Assembly (NCBI GenBank): GCA_035526665.1
Contig: DATLBY010000302.1
Span: forward strand, 1-16,971
Source: DATLBY01 sp035526665
GTDB taxonomy: Bacteria > Acidobacteriota > Terriglobia > Bryobacterales > Bryobacteraceae
Length of the DNA: 16,971 bases
Direction of reading: 5' to 3'
Part shown: in pieces, positions 5,971 through 12,051 of the stretch
Numbering within the stretch: the stretch's first letter is position 1
Layout of the letters: every line of letters starts with the position of its first letter
Made by a program: the position numbers and the translations under genes
The notes under the pieces: model-generated
What the model saw: the letters and a program-made list of their open reading frames with translations, nothing else
What the model was told of the DNA's origin: nothing
Database searches by the model: none

Positions 5971-6525
5971 TCATGCCCGATAGCTCTGTGCGGCGAATAC
6001 AGGGATAACGTTCCCTGGTTCCTGTAGCTTACTTCCTGAATCGCCGTAGCCAGGTCCAAGAAAAAGTTGGACGGCGAATTCATCGTCCTCGCAAATAAAC
6101 CGTACTACAGTCCAGTCCAGCATTCCGGCCGATCGCGAGGTAAAGTTTGGACCGTAAATCACGGTGGGATTGCTAAGCCCGATAGGGCCAAGCTCCTGTT
6201 CCAGAGCCTGCCTGACATTTCCAACAATCATCCTGGTTACCTCGGCAATGGTATCCAGCACCTCATCATTCACTCCCGAGCACTCGCTCATTAGAAGAAT
6301 TGAGGAAAGCCTGCAGGCAAACCGGGCCGAGCACGACAAGCTGCCTGTTCCCGCCCAATCGCCAGCCAGGCCGACGAATGATAAAACTCCGTCGCTCGCG
6401 AATCGCGGTCCATTATTGCGATAGCTGTCTACCGCCGCAAGCTGGAATCCCAGCGTATTGGAAAAGACCTGCCAGGTGGCCGACTTGATGATGACCGCTA
6501 ACTCTTCCTGGTTGAACCCTCTCAT
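5971..6525 (-). CDS. CheX-like chemotaxis phosphatase-fold protein
   Basis: A 184-residue protein of the CheX/CheC/FliY phosphatase fold. CheX proteins dephosphorylate CheY-P, using Glu and Asn of an ExxN motif on a long helix. The helix is visible as DEVLDTIAEVTRMIVGNVRQ (87-106), followed by LSNPTVIYGPNF; the family pattern is E-L-x-N-M-I-x-G-N. Here it reads E95-V-T-R98-M-I-V-G-N103, so the catalytic Asn is Arg (codon AGG). It could therefore bind a phospho-receiver without hydrolysing it, or act in another way. The start overlaps the stop of the cheY-like gene as ATGA, so the two are coupled and probably partners. No membrane segments or signal peptide. About 30 more C-terminal residues than a minimal CheX domain are present, without a recognisable motif. 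Confidence 0.78.
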   Translation of the reverse strand: MRGFNQEELAVIIKSATWQVFSNTLGFQLAAVDSYRNNGPRFASDGVLSFVGLAGDWAGTGSLSCSARFACRLSSILLMSECSGVNDEVLDTIAEVTRMIVGNVRQALEQELGPIGLSNPTVIYGPNFTSRSAGMLDWTVVRFICEDDEFAVQLFLGPGYGDSGSKLQEPGNVIPVFAAQSYRA

Positions 6526-6917
6526 ATCGACTTCAGCTCGCCGGAGTCAAAGCTGACCACTGCGGCTAGCTTCTCCTTGACCTGTTCTGCAGTGAAGGGC
6601 TTACGCATATAGCCGGATGCCCCCAATTGCAACGCTTCGCGCACCTTGTGTTCGCTTCCTTCGGTCGTGATCATGACAATAGGAATCGCTTTCCACTTCT
6701 CCACAGCCCGTACCGCGGCTAAAAATTGGAGCCCGTCCATGTGCGGCATATTGATGTCGGCAAAAATGATATCTACCGTATGGGACTTCAAACTTTCCAG
6801 CGCCTCCAGCCCGTCTCCGGCCTCCAGAACTTTGCCCACCGGCAACTTTTTGAGCTTAAAAGCCCGCTGCACAATTTGCCGGATTGCCGCCGAATCATCT
6901 ACAATCAGCACGTCCAA
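6522..6917 (-). CDS. CheY-like single-domain response regulator
   Basis: A 131-residue receiver domain with no output domain. All receiver residues are present: acidic pair D7/D8 in LIVDDSAAIR, phospho-acceptor D54 in IIFADINMPHMDG, switch Thr in MITTEG (T84), and K106 in GYMRKPF. The spacing and the NMPHMDG loop are those of chemotaxis-type CheY proteins. The first codon is TTG (6917), supported by AAGGAG at 6927-6932, nine bases upstream; no ATG is in reach. It is the first gene of a minus-strand set with the CheX-like and HPt genes, which suggests it is phosphorylated by the HPt protein or by a distant CheA and met by the CheX-like protein. The signal output is unknown: CheA, CheW and receptors are not in the window. 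Confidence 0.92.
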   Translation of the reverse strand: MDVLIVDDSAAIRQIVQRAFKLKKLPVGKVLEAGDGLEALESLKSHTVDIIFADINMPHMDGLQFLAAVRAVEKWKAIPIVMITTEGSEHKVREALQLGASGYMRKPFTAEQVKEKLAAVVSFDSGELKSI

Positions 6918-7022
6918 ATGGTTGGGCTCCTTCGCCGCTCATTGGTACTCATCGGCAGCGGCTAGGGTGCCGTCGAAGAAAAGGTTTTAGGAAAGATCCG
7001 ACGTCTAACAAGAGGCGCGCGA

Positions 7023-7028
7023 TATACT
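7023..7028 (+). promoter_or_regulatory. Candidate -10 element for the short-chain dehydrogenase gene
   Basis: TATACT (one mismatch to TATAAT) lies 20 nt before ATG 7049, which would give a leader of about 14 nt. No convincing -35 hexamer is seen. The bases before the ATG (ACTCTCCCCAA) have no Shine-Dalgarno. Confidence 0.35.
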
Positions 7029-7048
7029 CGATCTGAAACTCTCCCCAA

Positions 7049-7828
7049 ATGAGCATCGATAATCCCTTTTCCGTAGCCGGTAAGACTGCCTTGGTCGCCG
7101 GCGCCAGCCGCGGCATAGGCCTGGCGATCGCCCAAGGCTTAGCTCGGGCGGGAGCCCACACCATTCTCTGCGCCCGTTCAACCGGAAAATTGACGGAGCA
7201 TGCCGCCGAGCTTACAGCCGCCGGCTGGCAGGCGGAAGTTCGATCGCTGGATGTGTCCGATATCGCCTCTGTTGAAAAGCTTGCAGCCGAACTGCCCGAC
7301 ATCGACATCCTGGTGAACGTGGCCGGCACCAACGTGCGGCGAAGGTTCGAAAAGTACACTCCAGCCGAATATGAGCGCATCATGGCGACCAACCTCCACG
7401 GATTCGTGGCGCTCACCCAAAAGGTGGGAAGCCGCATGCTTGCTCGCGGAAAAGGCGGCAAGATCATCATGATCGGCAGCCTCATGTCGCTGCTGGGCCT
7501 GCCCTATTTGACGGTTTACGCCATGACCAAGAGCGCGCTCGCCGGTCTCACCCGCTCACTGGCCGCTGAGTGGGGCCGGCATAACATCCAGGTGAACTGC
7601 ATTGCGCCGGGCTTTATCATTACCGACCTCAATCGCGACATGTGGGAACCGCCGGCTATGAAGGAATGGCTGAAGGGAGCTCAGGCATCGCCCCGCACCG
7701 GGGTGCCTGAAGATATTGCTCCCCTGGCGGTTTTCCTAAGCGGCACTGGTTCCGACTACATCACGGGACAGGTGATCGCCGTCGACGGCGGATACACCAC
7801 CACCGCCGTATGGCCGTTCGAACCCTAA
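7049..7828 (+). CDS. Short-chain dehydrogenase/reductase (SDR), classical type
   Basis: A 259-residue classical SDR that oxidises or reduces an alcohol/ketone with NAD(P)(H). Seen: the Rossmann loop VAGASRGIGLAIA (16-28), D68 after the third strand (SLDVSD), VNVAGTN (89-95, NNAG variant), N115, and the catalytic S144, Y157 and K161 (YAMTK). The closing IAPGFI, TD and YITGQVIAVDGGYT are standard. The pattern resembles gluconate 5-dehydrogenase / 2-deoxy-D-gluconate 3-dehydrogenase (KduD-like) proteins, but substrate cannot be fixed from sequence. R40s after the second strand (CARSTGKL) hints at NADP(H) preference. It is cytoplasmic. The following secreted metal-binding protein begins 19 nt inside its end, an operon link whose logic is unclear. 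The start lacks a Shine-Dalgarno. Confidence 0.93.
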   Translation: MSIDNPFSVAGKTALVAGASRGIGLAIAQGLARAGAHTILCARSTGKLTEHAAELTAAGWQAEVRSLDVSDIASVEKLAAELPDIDILVNVAGTNVRRRFEKYTPAEYERIMATNLHGFVALTQKVGSRMLARGKGGKIIMIGSLMSLLGLPYLTVYAMTKSALAGLTRSLAAEWGRHNIQVNCIAPGFIITDLNRDMWEPPAMKEWLKGAQASPRTGVPEDIAPLAVFLSGTGSDYITGQVIAVDGGYTTTAVWPFEP

Positions 7829-8649
7829 TTCAGATTTTCCTGCTCCTGGCAGTCGCCGGCGCCGGCGAGACGATTCCGTTCCTATGCCCCATGCATCCGG
7901 ACATCCGGGCGTCCACAGCCGGCCGCTGTCCCCGCTGCGGCATGCAGCTGGTGGCGAACCTGGCCGATCCCCTCGAATACCTCCTGGACATCGGCATTAC
8001 TCCCCCGGCATTGCAGCCCGGACGCCTGGTCCATCTAACCTTTCGCGTTAGCCACCCCCAAACCGGAAGACCGGTCACAGGCTTTGAGCTGGTGCACGAG
8101 AAAATCTTCCATTTATTCATCGTGAGTCAGGACCTTCGCTTTTTCGCGCACGAACATCCCCGTCTGGCTCCGGATGGAACGTTCCGCCTCGACGCCAAGT
8201 TGCGGAGCGGCGGGCAGTACCGGCTGCTGTGTGATTTCTATCCTTCGGGCGGAACTCCGCAACTGATTCCGAAAACAATCATTGCCGTCGGCCGGGGGGA
8301 AGCGGCGCACCTCCACACCGATCTGGCTCCGCGGGAGGCGGTCAACACGCAGGTGTCGCTGACCATGGACCCGGCGGTCCCGATCGCGGGAAAGAAAACG
8401 ATGCTCTTCTTCCATCTGCAACCTGCCGAGGGACTGGAACCGTATTTAGGCGCACGAGGGCATCTGCTGGCAGCCAGCGAGGACCTGATTGACCTGCTGC
8501 ATGGGCACCCCGCCTTCGACGACCCTGGGCCGACGGTGCAGTTCAATGTGATCTTCCCCCGGCCGGGCATGCACCGGGTCTGGGTTCAGTTCCAGAGAAA
8601 TGCAAAGGTGAACACCGTTGCATTCAACATCCCGGTATCAGGGCTGTAA
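7810..8649 (+). CDS. Secreted heavy-metal-binding-domain protein with two repeated His-containing beta modules
   Basis: A 279-residue exported protein. Residues 1-19 form a signal peptide (LIQIFLLLAVAGAGE). Directly after it is a heavy-metal-binding domain: FLCPMHPDI (24-32) and GRCPRCGMQL (38-47), with C26, H29, C40, C43 and Met residues 28 and 45 as likely copper or zinc ligands. The remainder holds two related modules: about 96-143, with HLFIVSQDLRFFAHEHP (101-117), and about 213-261, with HLLAASEDLIDLLHGHP (218-234); each ends in a PG/GG-Y/H-R turn. Such architecture is known from periplasmic copper-related proteins. The gene overlaps the SDR gene by 19 nt and, convergently, the end of a cytochrome c gene by 12 nt. 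Role proposed: periplasmic metal (probably copper) capture, possibly serving the copper monooxygenase nearby. Confidence 0.82.
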   Translation: MAVRTLIQIFLLLAVAGAGETIPFLCPMHPDIRASTAGRCPRCGMQLVANLADPLEYLLDIGITPPALQPGRLVHLTFRVSHPQTGRPVTGFELVHEKIFHLFIVSQDLRFFAHEHPRLAPDGTFRLDAKLRSGGQYRLLCDFYPSGGTPQLIPKTIIAVGRGEAAHLHTDLAPREAVNTQVSLTMDPAVPIAGKKTMLFFHLQPAEGLEPYLGARGHLLAASEDLIDLLHGHPAFDDPGPTVQFNVIFPRPGMHRVWVQFQRNAKVNTVAFNIPVSGL

Positions 8650-9297
8650 GCGAACCGGCAAAGGCGGATCAATGACGATGCGTGTCCCTTGCGGCAAATG
8701 GATTGGCGCGCGGAAAACGAAGATCTGCCCCCAGCGCACCTGATAGCCCCGCAGCCACAGCAGCGGCGCCATAGAACCATCCGGCTTCTCGGCGGTGATC
8801 TGCACGGAAGCGGCGTCGGCCAGCGGCTGGATGCTCTTCAGCACCAGCGCCGCCGCCAGCTTCGACGTCGAGCGGTAAATCGCTTGTTTTGAGTTGGATT
8901 GCCCTTGCTTCCTCGCGAGCTTCTGGAGCCTGGGCAGGGGCGGCAGGGAGCCGATCTCACCCTGGGGAGCGCCGCCTTCCACCCAACTGGCGATGCGAAG
9001 GATCTCCTCCTCGGAGAGACTGGCGTCATTCTGAAAGTCGCCGAAGCCCTTGACTGCGCCCCAGGGCGGCATACGCCGCGCCAGCACCTCTTCCTGGATG
9101 GCTTTGGCCCACGGCCGCGCCTGATCATACGTGACGAGAGACATGGGGGCTGCGCCACGCTCCTGGTGGCAGCCGGCGCAGCGGCGGTACACAATCCGGC
9201 TGATCTCATGAGTCCAGGTAAACGGTGTCGTGATGGCGTCGTGCGCCAGCACGGGCCCGATCCAATAGAACGCCGCCGCTGCCCGTGCGAGCTTCAC
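8638..9297 (-). CDS. Monohaem cytochrome c with a remnant of a copper monooxygenase C-domain
   Basis: A 219-residue periplasmic protein. An N-terminal signal-like stretch (1-18) leads to a cytochrome c domain: haem site CAGCH (40-44), the block GAAPMSLVTYDQARPWAKAI and the distal Met in ARRMPPW (M76). This domain is closely similar to that of the upstream protein (CQGCH, AAPMSFLTYKDTRPWAKAI, KKMPPW). Residues about 148-212 align with the last copper domain of that protein (PDG...LLWLRGYQVRWGQ and HLPQGTRIVID against PTGE...LLQVPRYSFNWQ and GLPKGSRIECT), but the copper-binding HxH is absent. So it can carry electrons through haem but should bind no copper at that place. Start GTG 9297, 6 nt after the stop of the upstream gene, with no clear ribosome site: probably translated by coupling. 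Confidence 0.82.
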   Translation of the reverse strand: MKLARAAAAFYWIGPVLAHDAITTPFTWTHEISRIVYRRCAGCHQERGAAPMSLVTYDQARPWAKAIQEEVLARRMPPWGAVKGFGDFQNDASLSEEEILRIASWVEGGAPQGEIGSLPPLPRLQKLARKQGQSNSKQAIYRSTSKLAAALVLKSIQPLADAASVQITAEKPDGSMAPLLWLRGYQVRWGQIFVFRAPIHLPQGTRIVIDPPLPVRLQP

Positions 9298-9303
9298 GCG
9301 CGG

Positions 9304-10581
9304 TCAGTCCGTTACGGGAGCTTTTCTGCCGCGGAGCATGTCACCCGGACCTACCCGGACATCCACGGCCACGTCGAAGAAGCCGAACATCATCTCCTCC
9401 CAGCTCTGGTCGCCATAGCGGACCTCGGCGCCGGGGTTCGGATTATCCGGATTATTGGCTGAGTTGTCAAAATAAGCGGTGCATTCGATGCGGCTGCCCT
9501 TGGGAAGACCAATGGGCTTCTTCGGCAGATAAGAAAGCTGCCAGTTGAAGCTATACCGGGGGACCTGCAAAAGCTCCTGGATTTCGCCGGTTGGATAGAC
9601 CACACGGAAGGCAAAAGACTTCCCGCGGAGGTGCATGTGGGGGATCATGGCCAGCAGGGTCGAGTCCTCTTGGAGCGTCACCTGCGCATCCACCCGGTGA
9701 TTGCCGGCTCCCGGCGGGATGACAAACTTGCGGTTTGACGCGGCCAACGTCAGCACACGCTTCGCCGGCGGCTGCTTCGCAAAGGTGAATCCGATGCGCG
9801 TTCTGTCTTTTTCCGGCCTTCCGTTGGCCGTATAGTGCATTTGCAGGACGATATCCGACCCGGCACGGATCCATTTCGCCTGGCCTGGTTCCAGAACCTG
9901 CGGCACGACGCCTGGAGCATAGCCCACCAAAAACTCACCTAGACTGCCCGTATCGCCACCCTTTCGAGGGACGAAAGGCTCACCCGGCTTGGCGTCGCGC
10001 AGCCAGCTGGAACCGGGTTCCCGCACGAAAGCGATCACGTGATGTACCACTTTCCGGTTCCCGGGACGGGCCTCGGCCATCTGCACCCATTTGTCCTCAG
10101 CGAAACCCGTCGGCACAATGAAATAGGTATACTCGATCGTTCCCGAAGCCGGCACTGCATACTCCAGAGGCATCTCGATGATTCGATCCGGCTCTCCGAT
10201 ATTCCAGCCCTCCAGCAGGCGTCTGGGAGCGGGCGCTTGCCCCGGGTCGCCTTCGGGCGCGCCCGAATCCGCCCAGCGGATCAAAGTGGCCTTTTCGGCA
10301 TCCGAGAGCGATGGGTCATTCCGGAACTTCCCTACGTGGGGATCGGCGAACCAGGGCGGCATCTTCTTGAGGACGACGGCCTCGCGAATCGCCTTGGCCC
10401 AGGGCCGAGTATCCTTATAGGTTAAAAACGACATCGGGGCGGCCTCGCCCGGACGGTGACATCCCTGACAATTTTTCTGGAGGACGGGCAGGACGTCCTG
10501 ATGGAAGGTAACCGGGGGCGGTGACGTTCCGGCCGCCAGGGATACTCCGAGAGGAACCATCGTCAGCCAAATGACTCGCAT
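9304..10581 (-). CDS. Cytochrome c fused to a copper type II (PHM/DBM-like) monooxygenase
   Basis: A 425-residue periplasmic protein: signal peptide about 1-18, cytochrome c domain with CQGCH (38-42) and distal M74, then a two-domain fold like peptidylglycine/dopamine monooxygenase. All copper ligands expected for that fold can be placed: H180-H181 (KVVHHVIAF) and H249 (IVLQMHYT) for the first copper; H315 and H317 (IPHMHLRG) and M397 or M398 (SWEEMMFGFFD) for the second. The known enzymes hydroxylate a C-H bond with O2 and an electron donor; here the fused haem may supply electrons. Bacterial substrates are not established. ATG 10581 has GGAG ten bases upstream. A TATACT box lies before it. 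It is followed within 6 nt by the shortened paralogue, so the two form an operon. Confidence 0.87.
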   Translation of the reverse strand: MRVIWLTMVPLGVSLAAGTSPPPVTFHQDVLPVLQKNCQGCHRPGEAAPMSFLTYKDTRPWAKAIREAVVLKKMPPWFADPHVGKFRNDPSLSDAEKATLIRWADSGAPEGDPGQAPAPRRLLEGWNIGEPDRIIEMPLEYAVPASGTIEYTYFIVPTGFAEDKWVQMAEARPGNRKVVHHVIAFVREPGSSWLRDAKPGEPFVPRKGGDTGSLGEFLVGYAPGVVPQVLEPGQAKWIRAGSDIVLQMHYTANGRPEKDRTRIGFTFAKQPPAKRVLTLAASNRKFVIPPGAGNHRVDAQVTLQEDSTLLAMIPHMHLRGKSFAFRVVYPTGEIQELLQVPRYSFNWQLSYLPKKPIGLPKGSRIECTAYFDNSANNPDNPNPGAEVRYGDQSWEEMMFGFFDVAVDVRVGPGDMLRGRKAPVTD

Positions 10582-10604
10582 TTTTCGTCTGCTCCGATCC
10601 GTTC

Positions 10605-10610
10605 AGTATA
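10605..10610 (-). promoter_or_regulatory. Candidate -10 element for the cytochrome/copper monooxygenase operon
   Basis: On the minus strand the sequence reads TATACT, 23 nt before the ATG at 10581, which allows a leader of about 17 nt holding the GGAG ribosome site. No matching -35 is seen at 16-18 nt. Confidence 0.35.
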
Positions 10611-10700
10611 CGGCAGGGGCCGAGGGTTGGTTCTGCCAAACTGCCGGGTTCTATTCCTTATGGGCTACCTTCTCCCCCGTTTGTGGGTAGGCGCAATACC

Positions 10701-10720
10701 CCCAAGCTTCCGAGCTTGGG
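10701..10720 (+). terminator. Perfect hairpin with TCCG loop and T-rich tail in a divergent intergenic region
   Basis: CCCAAGCT (10701-10708), loop TCCG, AGCTTGGG (10713-10720), followed by ACTTTTCT. This looks like an intrinsic terminator on the plus strand, yet both flanking genes point away from it, so there is no annotated gene for it to end. It may close a short untranslated RNA, act in the leader of the downstream HTH gene, or be a leftover. Confidence 0.5.
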
Positions 10721-10734
10721 ACTTTTCTCAACGT

Positions 10735-10788
10735 AGTACTAAAAGATCCGGGACAAGTACCTTTCGCGCAAAATGATTTCGCGGTACT
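10735..10788. promoter_or_regulatory. Cluster of AGTAC-type sites before the HTH gene, candidate operator
   Basis: Three related hexamers lie in 54 bp: AGTACT (10735-10740), AGTACC (10756-10761) and its inverted copy GGTACT (10783-10788). Between the last two, TTTCGCG occurs twice (10762-10768 and 10777-10783). A TTGACT hexamer (10790-10795) follows at once and could be a -35, though no good -10 is found at 16-18 nt. The stretch looks like a regulator-binding region for the gene at 10852. The rest of the 270-nt gap 10582-10851 holds the hairpin at 10701 and the minus-strand -10 at 10605, and no gene that I can see. Confidence 0.35.
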
Positions 10789-10851
10789 ATTGACTTTTAC
10801 AAACTTAAGAGTTTTTGCTTGCCGCGACCACTCTCATAAGGGATTTTCTCC

Positions 10852-11199
10852 ATGTCCTCTTCCATGACTGTTCTCAACCTCGAACAGATTCGCCGCCGCA
10901 CCGGGGTTTCGCTCGAGGCAATCACCGACAAAACGAAGATCAGCGCGCGGTTTCTGCGTGCCATTGAAGCGGAAGAGTTTGAGAAGCTGCCGGGCGGGGT
11001 TTTCAATACCAGCTACATCCGCCAGTACGCCTGCTCGATCGGCTTTGCGGAGGAGCGGCTGCTGGCACTGTACAACGCCCGGATGAAGCCGGACCCGGAG
11101 GTGCTGCCGGCGCCGGCGGAGAAGGTTTGGGACCGCCTGGGACTTCGCTCGTGCTTCAATTGGCTGCGTGCGCCCTCCTCGATTCTCGAGCGCTACTAG
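10852..11199 (+). CDS. RodZ-type N-terminal HTH domain protein without membrane segment
   Basis: A 115-residue protein made almost only of the HTH_25 fold found at the N-terminus of RodZ: LEQIRRRTGVSLEAITDKTKIS (10-31), the recognition part ARFLRAIEAEEFEKLPGGVF (32-51), then NTSYIRQYACSIGFAEERLLALY. Full RodZ has a membrane span and a periplasmic domain (about 330 residues) and organises MreB; both are missing, and the short C-terminus (KVWDRLGLRSCFNWLRAP) shows no span. The next 180 nt in other frames do not resume RodZ, so this is a natural short form or an old truncation, not a recent frameshift. AAGGGA at 10838-10843, eight bases before ATG 10852, supports the start. It sits 180 nt before the flagellar operon; it may be a soluble DNA-binding regulator. 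Function unproven. Confidence 0.8.
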   Translation: MSSSMTVLNLEQIRRRTGVSLEAITDKTKISARFLRAIEAEEFEKLPGGVFNTSYIRQYACSIGFAEERLLALYNARMKPDPEVLPAPAEKVWDRLGLRSCFNWLRAPSSILERY

Positions 11200-11322
11200 T
11201 TCCTGTAGTCTGTCTTACATCCGATTCGCTGGCGGCCTGCCTCCGCTTGCACCTCACGTTCGGAAGGCGCCGCCGCTGACATTTGCTCAGATGCTTTCCG
11301 TTCCAGCTCTTCGCAAAATTCT

Positions 11323-11349
11323 TAAGACTCTGGTGATATCGACCGATAT
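11323..11349 (+). promoter_or_regulatory. Sigma-28 (FliA)-like promoter of the flgM operon
   Basis: TAAG (11323-11326), a spacer of exactly 15 nt, then ACCGATAT (11342-11349). The FliA consensus is TAAA-N15-GCCGATAA, so 3 of 4 and 6 of 8 positions agree, including the CCGATA core. It lies 30 nt before the flgM ATG with AGAGG (11367-11371) as ribosome site in between. The rest of 11200-11379 shows no gene. Confidence 0.5.
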
Positions 11350-11379
11350 GTTGCCGCAGGAGATCTAGAGGCCTTCTGG

Positions 11380-11682
11380 ATGAAAATCAACGATCCCAAT
11401 CTCAACGGACTCGCATCACCGGGTGTCGGCAAGCCGCAGGAGCAGGATGCCAGTGCGAGGAGCCGATCCAAGGGCCTGGAAAGCGGCAGCGCCTCCGGGG
11501 AAGACCATGTGCAACTGTCGACGCTCGGCAGCCAGTTGCGGGCCGAGGACTCGGAATCGCCCGAGCGGGCGGCCTATCTGGAAAAACTGCAAGCTCAAGT
11601 CGAGGATGGCAGCTACCAGGCCGATGTGGATCAGTTGAGCAAGAGAATCATCGACGAGGCGACGAAGGCAGGCGAGAAGTGA
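11380..11682 (+). CDS. flgM: Anti-sigma-28 factor FlgM
   Basis: A 100-residue, low-complexity protein with the FlgM C-terminal signature: DHVQLSTLGSQL (42-53), then an Arg-led helix (R63) and YLEKLQAQVEDGSYQADVD (66-84) followed by LSKRIIDEA. FlgM holds sigma-28 (FliA) inactive until the hook is finished and it is exported. The first 40 residues are disordered in character (Ser/Gly/Lys rich), as in other FlgM proteins. AGAGG eight bases before ATG 11380 supports the start. It heads flgM-flgN-flgK-flgL, and its stop overlaps the flgN start as GTGA. The sigma-28-like promoter in front would give a negative loop on its own expression. Confidence 0.88.
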   Translation: MKINDPNLNGLASPGVGKPQEQDASARSRSKGLESGSASGEDHVQLSTLGSQLRAEDSESPERAAYLEKLQAQVEDGSYQADVDQLSKRIIDEATKAGEK

Positions 11683-12050
11683 AGCGAGAGTTCCAGCGGG
11701 GCGGAACGCGGCTTCAGGAGGTCCGGCAGTTGCTGGTGGAGTTGCGGCACACCCTAGCCACACCGACGCCGGCGGTGCTGGACGAATGCGCCGCTCGCCT
11801 GGCGGAAGCCATTGCGCTGCTGCGGGATACGCATGCAGCGGCCGCGCAGGAATCCGCCGGCCTGGAGCAGTTGGCCCGTGACCTGCGAGAGGTGCAAATC
11901 GAGCTGGATCTGGTCCGTAAACTGATGGAGCAGGCGGCCTCTTTCCATGCCGGCTGGGCTGCGCTCCTGAGTATGGCCACGGGCGGCTACACGGCGCGCG
12001 GGGAGGCAGCGCCCCTGAGGGCGGTGGCGCAGCTGTCGGTGTCGGGCTGA
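11679..12050 (+). CDS. flgN: FlgN-like flagellar export chaperone
   Basis: A 123-residue, mostly helical protein with Glu/Arg/Leu-rich heptads (about 10-95), the coiled-coil type expected of FlgN. FlgN escorts the hook-filament junction proteins FlgK and FlgL to the export gate. The family is weakly conserved; the support is the helical pattern, a C-terminal GGYTARGE segment (106-113) like the GYxxxG end of other FlgN proteins, and the position exactly between flgM and flgK. The start is GTG 11679, overlapping the flgM stop; the next gene begins one base after its stop. The start at GTG with the overlapping stop argues for translational coupling. Confidence 0.72.
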   Translation: MKREFQRGGTRLQEVRQLLVELRHTLATPTPAVLDECAARLAEAIALLRDTHAAAAQESAGLEQLARDLREVQIELDLVRKLMEQAASFHAGWAALLSMATGGYTARGEAAPLRAVAQLSVSG

Positions 12051-12051
12051 C

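Noticed and set aside
5925..6083. N-terminal extension of the HPt protein by 53 residues
   Set aside because: Most of it lies within the cheX-like gene in another frame and does not look like an HPt or signal sequence; ATG 5924 with a modest ribosome site is preferred.
6940..6965. FliA-like -10 (GCCGATGA on the minus strand) before the cheY-like gene
   Set aside because: No TAAA-like -35 is found 15 nt upstream, so only half of the promoter is present.
11221..11260. Sigma-54-like site (TGGC ... TTGCA) before flgM
   Set aside because: The spacing between the two halves is 13 nt instead of about 7, so GG and GC are not 10 nt apart.
11168..11368. Possible small gene of 66 codons after the HTH gene, or a frameshifted RodZ tail
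   Set aside because: It begins inside the HTH gene, shows no membrane span and no RodZ-like sequence, and overlaps the sigma-28-like promoter.
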